Assembly (NCBI RefSeq): GCF_023100905.1
Contig: NZ_CP064686.1
Coordinates: 2,604,001-2,668,000, forward strand
Length of the DNA: 64,000 bases
Direction: 5' to 3'
Origin: Bradyrhizobium sp. 4
Lineage (GTDB): Bacteria > Pseudomonadota > Alphaproteobacteria > Rhizobiales > Xanthobacteraceae
The notes beneath the pieces are model-generated. The model did not search any database and was not told the DNA's origin. It was given only the letters and a program-made list of their open reading frames with translations. This document shows, one piece after another, positions 50,078 through 58,657 of the stretch. The position numbers and the translations under genes are program-made. Position 1 is the stretch's first letter; every line of letters begins with the position of its first letter.

Positions 50078-51631
50078 GCGGCGGATCTTGTAGAGAACAA
50101 ATCGCTCCGAGGTGTCCAGCGCTTCCAGTAGATCCGGCAGCGGGTTTGCGACCTTCGGCCCGAGGACGTAGAGATAGTCGTAATCCTGGTGCCAGGTGCT
50201 GACGAACGGCGGAACGCCAGCCGGCTGCCGGCTTGCCGCAATCGCGGTAAGCACGCCGAGCGGCACCGGCCCCCCGTAGGGAATGGCAAGACGGCGCACG
50301 TCCTCGCGGGGCCGTACGGGCTGCTTGCCCGCTTCCGTGAATAGATTGGGCACGAACGCGTTGGCATAGTGCACGGCCAGCGTCGGCGCATAATACATCG
50401 GATACGAGGTGAGGTCGGCGAAGGGCGGGTCTCCATTGTCGTCCGTGCTGGCGACGAGGATACGCGAACCGCGATCGATCTTGTGGAACGATGCGACGAT
50501 GGCCGCATAGTCGGTGCGGTAAGGCAGCCAGACCGCGAGCACGACAGCGAGATTGATCAGTATGACGCTACTGACCGCGGCGAGCGCTGCCATTCCCCAT
50601 GCCCGGCTGGGCAGCGTCAGCGAGCAGAAAGCCGGCAGGATCAGAGCCGCAGCGGGAATCACGCGCAGGTCGACGAACGAGGTTCCGAACAGCTTCGAGG
50701 GAATGACGACATAGAGCAGCGCGAAGCCGATCGCGAGCCAGATTCCGGCTGCTTCGAGCTTGAGGACGCCGCGCCTTGCGGCGAAGAACAGCGAGATCAT
50801 CAGCGTCAGTCCGGTCGCCGCCGCGACCGTCAAATTGTAGCCGTTCATGATGCGCAGCGGCCAGATCGGCTTGAATCCGAAGAACCAGTTCGTTCCTTCG
50901 CTTCCGATCGATCCCGCGGTCATGCGCATGATCCCAAACAGGGCAAGCGCCGGCATGGCCAACGCGGCGAGCCGCGCGGCGGCGACACCGTAAGATATTC
51001 GCCCATGGCGGATGCGCGAGAGTTCGTAAAGGCCGAGCGTCGCGCCGTAGATGCCGAGGGAGAAGAAATGCGCCGCAAACAGCGCCGCGACGAAGACCAT
51101 GTTGACGACGAAACGCAGTGGCCATGGGCGTTCCGCGAGCATCAGATAGAGCGCGATGCCGCAGAGAGCGAGGCCCAGTCCGAACTCGAAATTCACGAAG
51201 CCCCAGCTGAAAGGCAGACAGTAAAGGAAAGCGAGCGCCGCAAAGCCGGCGAGATGGACCCGTCCCTTCCGGGCCCATTCGAGCAAAAGCGCGCCTCCGA
51301 CGATCAGCAATTGGCTCAGGAGCAGAAACAGCCGCGTGGCGTTCTCGAGGCTGATCAGCCGCGCCATTTGCGGGACCAGCAGATCCATTCCAAGGTTGGG
51401 ATAGAATGCCCAGGCCACTTCGTAATACGGATTGGCATTGGGAGTGCCGTTCTGGCTCAAAATGTACATCCGGGCGAGGTGATTGGGATAGTCGACCATC
51501 GCGGGGATAGGGGTCAGCAGCACCGGAAGAAACGACAGGGCCGCCAGGACAGCAAGAACGGTGATCGCCACCGATTGGTCAGAGCCAAGACGAGCCCGGA
51601 TTGTCGAGGTCGGCTTGTCGGAAGGAATCAT
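50069..51631 (-). CDS. large membrane protein, GT-C/oligosaccharyltransferase-like
   Basis: A 520-residue integral membrane protein with about 11 helices and a conserved DYPNHLARMYILSQN motif in the first periplasmic loop. It resembles bacterial GT-C proteins of unknown substrate. ATG 51631 was selected over an upstream start because the family begins near MIPSDKPTSTIRARLG. It is the upstream gene of a run (GT-C, GT2, methyltransferase) that probably modifies a lipid-linked glycan. Confidence 0.7.
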   Translation of the reverse strand: MIPSDKPTSTIRARLGSDQSVAITVLAVLAALSFLPVLLTPIPAMVDYPNHLARMYILSQNGTPNANPYYEVAWAFYPNLGMDLLVPQMARLISLENATRLFLLLSQLLIVGGALLLEWARKGRVHLAGFAALAFLYCLPFSWGFVNFEFGLGLALCGIALYLMLAERPWPLRFVVNMVFVAALFAAHFFSLGIYGATLGLYELSRIRHGRISYGVAAARLAALAMPALALFGIMRMTAGSIGSEGTNWFFGFKPIWPLRIMNGYNLTVAAATGLTLMISLFFAARRGVLKLEAAGIWLAIGFALLYVVIPSKLFGTSFVDLRVIPAAALILPAFCSLTLPSRAWGMAALAAVSSVILINLAVVLAVWLPYRTDYAAIVASFHKIDRGSRILVASTDDNGDPPFADLTSYPMYYAPTLAVHYANAFVPNLFTEAGKQPVRPREDVRRLAIPYGGPVPLGVLTAIAASRQPAGVPPFVSTWHQDYDYLYVLGPKVANPLPDLLEALDTSERFVLYKIRRKS

Positions 51632-51815
51632 GTCATAGGGCCGCTGGAGTTTGAGCTTACGCTCTACGACGGCGCAACCGCACGACACAACGCCATAATG
51701 TGAACTTCGCGAAAATCAAGCTGGGGTCGCCGCCGCATCGGAAGGAGGAGCCCGTCATCCGGCGCGCTGCACGCGGACTCGTGCTGATGACATTGCGGCG
51801 CGCCGGCTATGCCGG

Positions 51816-51980
51816 CTACTTCACCGCCGCGCTGATCGAGTTGAATTTGCCGCTCAGGAGTGCACCGCCCGTGTTGTTCACGGCCGTGATGATCGCGAGC
51901 GCGATGCCCGTGGCGATCAGACAATACTCGATGGCGGTGGCACCATTTTCGTCGGCAAGAAATGACTTGAGCAAAGTCAT
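51816..51980 (-). CDS. orphan Flp type IVb pilin
   Basis: A 54-residue pilin with the type IVb processing site before ATAIEYCLIATG and a single hydrophobic segment; this is the Flp pilin of tight-adherence systems. Start ATG 51980 follows GGAGTTGACG. No other tad/cpa secretion gene is in the window, so it stands alone here and must use a secretion locus elsewhere. Confidence 0.88.
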   Translation of the reverse strand: MTLLKSFLADENGATAIEYCLIATGIALAIITAVNNTGGALLSGKFNSISAAVK

Positions 51981-52171
51981 CGTCAACTCCTGTTCATCCG
52001 TCCAACCTAGGCTGGTGCCGTTTTCGGAATGGTAAATTGATTCACTAATTTTTCGCGGGCGCGTCAAAACGCAGGTGGATGGTCCTCACCTGCCGTTTGA
52101 TATGGTGTCATCGATTGACTTAAGGTTTCGTCACCCAATTCGGACGCATTTGGCGATTTCGTCGTGGTGTC

Positions 52172-52354
52172 TCAGGACGATATTTGGCGTTTCGGCGCGG
52201 CCTTGCCGGGGCGTTTCAGCACTATCGCCAGACGTCCGACCAGATAGCTGACCACGGACGGCTGCGCCCGCGCGGAGCTGCCGGCGAGGCTTTCTTCCTC
52301 GGCCGCGTCGTTGACGATGCCGATGTAGTTCTTTCTGGCGTCCTGCTGCTGCAC
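52172..52354 (-). CDS. small hypothetical protein (60 aa)
   Basis: A 60-residue frame beginning MQQQDARKNYIGIVNDAAEE, with a GTG start, possibly a conserved Bradyrhizobium short protein (the NDAAEEE segment recurs). The second half includes PSVVSYLVGRLAIVLKRPG. No ribosome-binding site or domain is obvious, so confidence is limited. Confidence 0.4.
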   Translation of the reverse strand: MQQQDARKNYIGIVNDAAEEESLAGSSARAQPSVVSYLVGRLAIVLKRPGKAAPKRQISS

Positions 52355-52527
52355 GAGCCTGCAACCCCGAGTTCAATCGAGGGCGACCATGCTGCGCTGA
52401 GCGGGAAGCGTCGGTTAATTTTGTCTTCCGTAGGATTACGTGCCGCCCCCGCGACTGCGGGCAGACGCTGAAAGCGCGGGCTTGGCTTAACGGATTGTTG
52501 AGCCTGTTCTCGACCGGGGTGCAAAGC

Positions 52528-52764
52528 TCAGTCGCGCCGAGCGTCCGCATTCAGCGCCCGCAACACCGCGATGCGGGCGAACATCATCCAGCCGCCGCCG
52601 GTCTCGGCCGCGTTGATCAGGGTTTCGATCGCGGTCTGCCAGTGGCTCGCATGCTGCGTATCCTCGGGCAGTCGCATGATGTGATCGGCAGCTTCTTGCA
52701 GCGTCCGAAGCTTGCGCCCGCCACGTAACGAAATGGGGTCGTCGAACGCGGTCGACCAGGGCAT
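52528..52764 (-). CDS. conserved hypothetical protein (78 aa)
   Basis: A 78-residue protein with the WSTAFDDPISLRGGRKLRTLQ start and helical body AADHIMRLPEDTQHASHWQTAIE, a recurring rhizobial short-protein pattern of unknown function. It begins with ATG 52764 and is 57 bases upstream of ku in the same direction, so it may be cotranscribed with it. Confidence 0.6.
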   Translation of the reverse strand: MPWSTAFDDPISLRGGRKLRTLQEAADHIMRLPEDTQHASHWQTAIETLINAAETGGGWMMFARIAVLRALNADARRD

Positions 52765-52821
52765 GTCAGGTCGACCGATCGACGAGGGGAGGTATCACGG
52801 CGTCGTCGCTGTGCGATGCTG

Positions 52822-53805
52822 CTAGCCGGCCTTCTTCGCCCGCGCCGGCGCGCGCGCTGGCTTGTCGGCCTTCTTGGGAGCGGCTTTCGCAGCAGCGTCC
52901 TTGCCGCCCTTGCCGGCGATCGGCAGCAGCATCTCGCGCTGGCCTTCGACGCGCTTCTTCGGCTTCTTGCCCTTGACGGCGTCCTTGCTCACGTCCTTGG
53001 CGACCTTCGCCGGGGGGCTTGCGTCCTTCTCGTTCGCGATGCTCTTCTTCAGCGCGTCCATGAGGTTGATAACGTTGCCGCCGGTCTTGGGCGCGGCCTT
53101 CGCGGCGATGGGCGCGCCGCTGCGCTTCTTGTTGATGAGGTCGATCAGCGCGGTCTCGTAATGGTCCTCGAACAGCTCGGGTTCGAACGCGCCGGACTTC
53201 TTCTCGACGATGTGCTTTGCAAGGTCGAGCATGTCCTTGGTCAGCTTCACGTCCTGGATGTCGTCGAAATAGTCCTTCTCGCCGCGCACCTCATAGGGGT
53301 AGCGCAGCAGCGTCCCCATCAGGCCGCTCCCGAGCGGCTCCAGCGCGATGATATGCTCGCGGTTGGTCAGCACCACGCGGCCGATCGCGACCTTGTCCAT
53401 GCTCCGGATCGTCTCGCGGATCACCGCAAAGGCGTCGTGGCCGACCTTGCCATCGGGCACGAGATAATAGGGGCGGATCAGATAGCGGCTGTCGATGTCG
53501 GTCTTCGGTACGAACTCGTCGATCTCGATCGTGTGGGTGGAGTCCAGCGCGATGTCGTCGAGCTCGTCCTTGGTGACCTCGATATAGGTGTCGGTGTCGA
53601 CCTTGTAGCCCTTGACGATGTCATCCGAGGTCACCTCGTTACCGGTCTCGGCGTCGACCTTGAGGTACTTGATCCGGTGGCCGGTCTTGCGGTTGATCTG
53701 GTTGAACGAGACCTTCTCGGTATCCGAAGTGGCTGGATAGAGCGCGACCGGGCAGGTCACGAGCGACAAACGCAGAAAACCCTTCCAATTGGCGCGGGGG
53801 GCCAT
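52822..53805 (-). CDS. ku: Ku protein (non-homologous end joining)
   Basis: A 327-residue bacterial Ku, the homodimeric ring that binds DNA ends for non-homologous end joining. The core (about 1-260) has the family segments MAPRANWKGFLRLSLVTCPV, YKVDTDTYIEVTKDELDDI and LVLTNREHIIALEPLG, and the C-terminus (about 265-327) is a Lys/Ala-rich extension that in related proteins contacts LigD or DNA. No LigD gene is visible in the window, although rhizobia often carry several ku/ligD sets. It is read from 53805 towards the small gene. Confidence 0.93.
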   Translation of the reverse strand: MAPRANWKGFLRLSLVTCPVALYPATSDTEKVSFNQINRKTGHRIKYLKVDAETGNEVTSDDIVKGYKVDTDTYIEVTKDELDDIALDSTHTIEIDEFVPKTDIDSRYLIRPYYLVPDGKVGHDAFAVIRETIRSMDKVAIGRVVLTNREHIIALEPLGSGLMGTLLRYPYEVRGEKDYFDDIQDVKLTKDMLDLAKHIVEKKSGAFEPELFEDHYETALIDLINKKRSGAPIAAKAAPKTGGNVINLMDALKKSIANEKDASPPAKVAKDVSKDAVKGKKPKKRVEGQREMLLPIAGKGGKDAAAKAAPKKADKPARAPARAKKAG

Positions 53806-53948
53806 GGGCTACTCCAAACGCAACGGGGACAGAAGACGAAGATACCATCGGGGAACAACGAATCATAGCAAGGCGGATTGCTGAATCTTGCAACTGCGTT
53901 AACCGGCCGCCCGGTGCGCGGGTGCAACCTGATCAGGCCGCAAAGGCC

Positions 53949-53973
53949 GGAACATCATATCCCATCATGCGTT
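53949..53973 (+). promoter_or_regulatory. consensus EcfG stress promoter
   Basis: GGAAC (53949-53953), a 16-base spacer and CGTT (53970-53973) match the EcfG (general stress) promoter consensus exactly, about 60 bases before the ATG at 54039. It should start transcription near 53980 and control the 51-residue membrane protein. Confidence 0.75.
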
Positions 53974-54038
53974 GCCACGAGACATTCCGCCGCGAGCAGT
54001 CGCGGCCATCCGACGCGACAGCCAGAATTGAGGTCACC

Positions 54039-54194
54039 ATGGCAACCACGCGAGACCAACGTCAGATCGTGGAAACTCCGACCGAGGCGCGCCAGGGCGA
54101 GCCTGGGCCGTCGGTGGCGGCGCTGCTCGCCATATCCACCGGGCTTGCGATCCTGATCCTCGCGGTCATCTGGTTCGTGTTCTTCCGGACCTGA
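54039..54194 (+). CDS. small single-pass membrane protein, stress-regulated (51 aa)
   Basis: A 51-residue protein with one membrane segment (about 28-47, VAALLAISTGLAILILAVIWFVF) and a charged N-terminus. ATG 54039 follows GAGGTC. The consensus EcfG promoter directly upstream predicts induction by stress. A strong hairpin lies 54 bases after its stop. Function unknown. Confidence 0.7.
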   Translation: MATTRDQRQIVETPTEARQGEPGPSVAALLAISTGLAILILAVIWFVFFRT

Positions 54195-54247
54195 TCGGCA
54201 GATCGACCGGACGGTTCGCACCTTCCGACTCGCCGCATAACGCGGCA

Positions 54248-54298
54248 CATTGCGCCCGCCAGGCCGTCGGTTCGTCCGGTGGCTTGGCGGGCGCAATG
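54248..54298. terminator. large hairpin behind the stress gene
   Basis: Perfect 14-base arms CATTGCGCCCGCCA (54248-54261) and TGGCGGGCGCAATG (54285-54298) with a 23-base loop that can form a small inner stem. It is followed by a short T-containing tail (CGTTTAG), so it may terminate the small gene and insulate the two-component operon downstream. Confidence 0.6.
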
Positions 54299-54424
54299 CG
54301 TTTAGCGCGAACAGGTCGGATATGACCAAAAAGTAACGCGGCCGGTTCCCCGCGTTCATATTCAGTTCACGCCGGAATTGCTCATCTGTGCGGGTGTTCA
54401 TGCGGCCTAATTCTGGAGAGAAGC

Positions 54425-55096
54425 GTGCGCCTGCTCGTCGTTGAGGACGACCCCGATCTCAATCGCCAGCTCACCAAGGCGCTGACCGACGCCGGCTATG
54501 TCGTCGATCGCGCCTTCGACGGGGAGGAGGGGCATTATCTCGGTGACAACGAGCCCTACGATGCCGTGGTGCTCGACATCGGCCTGCCGAAGAAGGACGG
54601 CATCTCGGTCCTGGAAGCCTGGCGGCGCAACGGCCGCACCATGCCGGTCCTAATCCTCACCGCGCGCGATCGCTGGAGCGACAAGGTCCAGGGCTTCGAT
54701 GCCGGCGCCGACGACTACGTCGCAAAGCCGTTCCACCTGGAGGAGGTGCTGGCGCGCATCCGCGCGCTGCTGCGCCGCTCCACTGGCCACGCCCAAAGCG
54801 AGCTGAGCTGCGGCCCCGTCACGCTCGATACCAGGACCGGCCGGGTCAGCGTATCAGGCAATCCCATCAAGATGACGTCGCACGAATATCGGCTTCTGGC
54901 CTACCTGATGCATCATTCGGGGCGCGTCGTGTCCCGCACCGAGCTGGTCGAGCATCTCTACGACCAGGACTTCGACCGCGACTCCAATACCATCGAGGTC
55001 TTCGTCGGCCGCATCCGCAAGAAGCTCGACGTCGACATCATCCAGACTGTCCGCGGCCTCGGCTATCTCCTGACCCCGCCGCCCCCCGGCGCTTGA
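54425..55096 (+). CDS. FeuP-like response regulator (OmpR family)
   Basis: A 223-residue regulator with a receiver (Asp51 in AVVLDIGLPKKDG) and an OmpR winged-helix output (about 130-215, TSHEYRLLAYLMHHSGRVVS). It resembles FeuP, which in Sinorhizobium controls cyclic glucan transport genes; the assignment is by similarity of motifs, not database search. GTG 54425 follows GGAGAGAAGC. It is encoded just before its cognate kinase. Confidence 0.88.
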   Translation: MRLLVVEDDPDLNRQLTKALTDAGYVVDRAFDGEEGHYLGDNEPYDAVVLDIGLPKKDGISVLEAWRRNGRTMPVLILTARDRWSDKVQGFDAGADDYVAKPFHLEEVLARIRALLRRSTGHAQSELSCGPVTLDTRTGRVSVSGNPIKMTSHEYRLLAYLMHHSGRVVSRTELVEHLYDQDFDRDSNTIEVFVGRIRKKLDVDIIQTVRGLGYLLTPPPPGA

Positions 55097-55172
55097 ACCG
55101 TGGTGTCTCGAACGATCTTGTCTAGACGTATCTTGGCTTGACGGGCGGCCCGGCAGAGGCCTTGTTCGGGTC

Positions 55173-56594
55173 ATGAGTTCCGACGCCATGCCACCCCGCG
55201 CCTCCGGGATCATTCCGATGCCCGCCAGCTCGCTCGCGAACCGCCTGTTCCTGTCGGCGACCGCGTGGCTCGTGGTGATCCTGGCCATCACCGGCGTGGT
55301 GCTGTCGTCGGTCTACAAGAACGCCACCGAGCGCGCCTTCGACCGCCGGCTCAATCTCTATCTCCGCACACTGATCGCCGAGGTCGCCACCCCCGACGAG
55401 CCGCCGGACCGCCAGTTCCAGTCGCTCGGCGAGCCTCTGTTCGAGCTGCCGTTGTCCGGCTGGTACTGGCAGATCACGCGGACCGACCCCGAAAAGCCGG
55501 AGGTGCGCTCGTCGCGCTCGCTCTGGGACAAGAAGCTGCCGAAGCTTGAAGAGCAGGGCACCGAGCTTACCGCCGCCGGCATCCGGATCGCTTATGTCGA
55601 CGGTCCGGAGGGACAGAACCTGCGCATGGTGGAGCGGCCGGTCGATCTCGGCGCGGACGGCAAATTTCTCGTCAGTGTCGCCGGCGACGACACGGAGATT
55701 TTCGACGAGACGCGCAGTTTCGACTACTATCTCGGCGGCACCTTCACCGCGCTCGGCATCGTGTTGCTGCTGACCACCGTGTTCCAGGTCCGCTTCGGTC
55801 TCGCGCCGCTCAAGCGCATCTCCGAATCCATCGCCGACATCCGGTCCGGGCGGGCGGAGCGGCTCGAGGGCGAGTTCCCGGTTGAGATCGCGCCGCTGGC
55901 GCGCGAGACCAACGCGCTGATCGACGCCAATCGCGAGATCGTCGAGCGCGCCCGCACCCATGTCGGAAACCTCGCTCACGCCATCAAGACGCCGCTCTCG
56001 GTCATCGTGAACGAGGCCGGCGCGCATCCCGCCGATCCGTTCGCGGCAAAGGTGATGGAGCAGGCGGACGTGATGCGCGACCAGGTTGCCCATCATCTCG
56101 AGCGCGCGCGCATCGCGGCGCGGGTCTCGGTCGTCGCGACGGTGACGGAGGTTGCACCGGCCATCGAGGCATTGCGGCGGACCATGGAGAAGATCCACCG
56201 CGGCCGCGGCATCGTGGTCGAGGCCGAGGCTGATCCGTCGGCGAAATTTCGCGGCGAGCGGCAGGATCTGGAGGAGATGGTCGGCAATCTCGTCGACAAC
56301 GCCTGCAAATGGGCGGCCTCGCGGGTCTTCGTCGAAGTTCTGGTGGAAGCGCCGCATCAGGCGAGCGCCGGTCCGCGGCTGCATATCATCGTCGACGACG
56401 ACGGCCGCGGCCTGTCGGAGGCCGAGCGTACCCAGGTCTCACGGCGCGGCCAACGGCTCGACGAGTCCAAGCCCGGATCGGGGCTGGGGCTGTCGATCGT
56501 GACCGAGCTCGCCGCGCTCTACGGCGGCAGCCTCTCACTCGGCCGCGCGCCGACCGGGGGCTTGCGGGCGGAGCTGGTCCTCCCCGGAATATAA
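55173..56594 (+). CDS. FeuQ-like sensor histidine kinase
   Basis: The 473-residue membrane kinase has two helices (about 22-45 and 190-210) around a periplasmic domain, a short linker, HisKA with His269 in NLAHAIKTPLSVI and a HATPase domain with the N box NLVDNACKW and G2 box GSGLGLSIV. It is the likely partner of the OmpR regulator upstream. ATG 55173 is supported by the membrane topology. It reads in the same direction with a 76-base gap. Confidence 0.88.
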   Translation: MSSDAMPPRASGIIPMPASSLANRLFLSATAWLVVILAITGVVLSSVYKNATERAFDRRLNLYLRTLIAEVATPDEPPDRQFQSLGEPLFELPLSGWYWQITRTDPEKPEVRSSRSLWDKKLPKLEEQGTELTAAGIRIAYVDGPEGQNLRMVERPVDLGADGKFLVSVAGDDTEIFDETRSFDYYLGGTFTALGIVLLLTTVFQVRFGLAPLKRISESIADIRSGRAERLEGEFPVEIAPLARETNALIDANREIVERARTHVGNLAHAIKTPLSVIVNEAGAHPADPFAAKVMEQADVMRDQVAHHLERARIAARVSVVATVTEVAPAIEALRRTMEKIHRGRGIVVEAEADPSAKFRGERQDLEEMVGNLVDNACKWAASRVFVEVLVEAPHQASAGPRLHIIVDDDGRGLSEAERTQVSRRGQRLDESKPGSGLGLSIVTELAALYGGSLSLGRAPTGGLRAELVLPGI

Positions 56595-56756
56595 TCCCTT
56601 GTTCCGACGCGACTATTTGACCTGCAGAAGCACACCGATCCGGACGAAACCAGGGGTATTCGGAGCGACTTCCTAAACGGCTTCTTAAGCGGGCCCACCT
56701 ATGATCGAGCAGGACGGATCCCACGTTCGCCATTTTACCGTTCATTACCCGGGCGC

Positions 56757-58157
56757 ATGAGCCAGACATCGATCGAGCGGCTGAGGGAATATCTCGCGCA
56801 GCTCCCGCCGCAGGCGCAGGCACTGCTGATGCGGGAGTTCGAGCGCGCGCTCGAGCGCGGCCAAGACACGGCCGTGGCGACCCTCGTGCTCGACCAGCTG
56901 CGCAAGATTGTCCGCAAGACGGAAGCCGAGGAAGCAACACCGCCGCGCACGGACGATCTGTCGCGGCTACTGTTCCAGGTACTGGAACCATTCCTGGTCG
57001 AAGCAGGCGCCCCGATCCGGGCCGGGCAGATCCGCCGCTCTTCCCTGGCTCCGATCTGGCAATGGCTCGGCCGCGACGGTGCTCCGGCCAAGCTGAGCGA
57101 ATTCGAGGCGGCGCTGGCGCGCATGCCGGCCGACAGTGCAGGGCAGGTCGAAGCGCTGGCCTCGAAGCTCCAGGCGGTCGCCGCGGATGCCATCTTCGAG
57201 CTGACGGGGCCGGGCGGGGGTGACAAATCGCGTGCGCTCGCCCGCGTCGGTCCGCCCAACGTGATCGAGGATCTCTATTCGACCGGGGCGGTCCTCGCGG
57301 TCCGCGAGGCTATCGGCACCCTGAACGAGAAGCTGCCGCGCTCTTTGCGCGCCTTCGGCGATGCCCAGATCGCCTCGGTGACTGCCGCGCTCAACATTCC
57401 CGTCCTCCAGACGCCGCAGATGCTGCCCTTCGCGCTCTCGATGGTCGTGCAACGGATGACCGCGCCGTGGCAGATCATCCGCCTCGCCATCAAGATTGCC
57501 GCGTCCGACGACGAGATCCGTGTCGCGGCAACGCCCTATGGAGTCGCCGTCACAATGGCGCTGCATGATCTGTCCTGCGTGGCCGCCGTCCTGCGCATGG
57601 ACATCAAGCGCGGCCATTTCGACAATGTCGCCGGCAATCTCAAGACGCTGCACGACGGCGTCCGGGGCCTGCGTACCGAACTCGACCTGCGCAACGATTC
57701 CGCCTGGGGCAAGCAGTTGACCTCGATCCGGGCCGACATCTCCAACGCGCTGCAATCCGAGATCGACAGCGTTCCCGGCCGCGTCCGCCGCATCCTGCGC
57801 CAGCGCGCCGAGAAGGACATTCCGCCGGGCGCGCGGATCGACAGCACCGAGGTCGAGGAAACCGTGGCGCTGATCGATTTCGTCGCGACCTGTCGCAACT
57901 ATGCGAGCGAGCTTGCGATCAACGAGGTGACACTGCGCACCTATTCCGACCTGCAGCAATATGTCGAGCGTTCAACCGAGCAGCTGGTGCAGTCGCTGCG
58001 CGGCGCCGATCACAAGGTCCGCACCTATCGGCAGCAGCAGGTGCAGGCCGCGATCCGCTTCTGCCAGGTGCTGTTCGGCGATGATTATGCTTCGCTGATG
58101 AGCCGCGCCGCGGAGAACGCGGCCACGGGCGAGCGCAAATCGTCGCGCGCGAGCTGA
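56757..58157 (+). CDS. conserved hypothetical protein, helical (466 aa)
   Basis: A 466-residue cytoplasmic protein, mainly helical, with a coiled-coil-like N-terminal segment (SQTSIERLREYLAQLPPQ) and a conserved middle. No catalytic motif is visible. It has no signal or membrane segment. Similar proteins occur in Bradyrhizobium; the role is unknown. It lies between the kinase and the ccm operon, 162 bases after the former. Confidence 0.65.
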   Translation: MSQTSIERLREYLAQLPPQAQALLMREFERALERGQDTAVATLVLDQLRKIVRKTEAEEATPPRTDDLSRLLFQVLEPFLVEAGAPIRAGQIRRSSLAPIWQWLGRDGAPAKLSEFEAALARMPADSAGQVEALASKLQAVAADAIFELTGPGGGDKSRALARVGPPNVIEDLYSTGAVLAVREAIGTLNEKLPRSLRAFGDAQIASVTAALNIPVLQTPQMLPFALSMVVQRMTAPWQIIRLAIKIAASDDEIRVAATPYGVAVTMALHDLSCVAAVLRMDIKRGHFDNVAGNLKTLHDGVRGLRTELDLRNDSAWGKQLTSIRADISNALQSEIDSVPGRVRRILRQRAEKDIPPGARIDSTEVEETVALIDFVATCRNYASELAINEVTLRTYSDLQQYVERSTEQLVQSLRGADHKVRTYRQQQVQAAIRFCQVLFGDDYASLMSRAAENAATGERKSSRAS

Positions 58158-58256
58158 TCCAGGCGCATATTTCAGTAGTCACAATTTCAGGTTGACGATG
58201 CCGATGTCGGGCCCTACGGTCGCCGTGCAAGTTTTGATATTTCTATCTGTGGGCGC

Positions 58257-58526
58257 ATGAAATCCGTTATCAGTTCCATCGAAATCGAGAATCGCGTCGT
58301 CGTTGCCAAATATCAAAGGTTGATGGTCGGCGCGAAGGTGGTGCTGGTCGAGAAGGCAAGCGGTCGGCAGCTTCCTGAGACGGTCACCAGGGTTGCATCG
58401 CCCGTTCCGGTCGGGGCGTTGCGCATCAGATTGCCCGACGCTATCGAGCCGGGAACATACTTCCTGAAGGCCTTCAACGGGCATGGCGAGGACGCCGCTC
58501 AAAGCGCGGACTTCGAGATCGGCTAA
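58257..58526 (+). CDS. small hypothetical protein (89 aa)
   Basis: An 89-residue protein with beta-rich features (RVVVAKYQRLMVGAKVVLVE and PVGALRIRLPDAIEPGTYFL) suggesting an immunoglobulin-like or adhesive module. No signal peptide is present. It starts at ATG 58257 and ends 131 bases before ccmI. Function unknown. Confidence 0.55.
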   Translation: MKSVISSIEIENRVVVAKYQRLMVGAKVVLVEKASGRQLPETVTRVASPVPVGALRIRLPDAIEPGTYFLKAFNGHGEDAAQSADFEIG

Positions 58527-58657
58527 GCCGTTGGATTTTCACCATTTCGGGACTGTGCGCGGTCGCGCCGAATTGACAATTGTCAATTGCCGCATCGTCC
58601 GGCCGTGGTGTAAAGCCACCTGTGGGCGCGACTTGCGCGCTGCCGGAAGCTTGCCAG

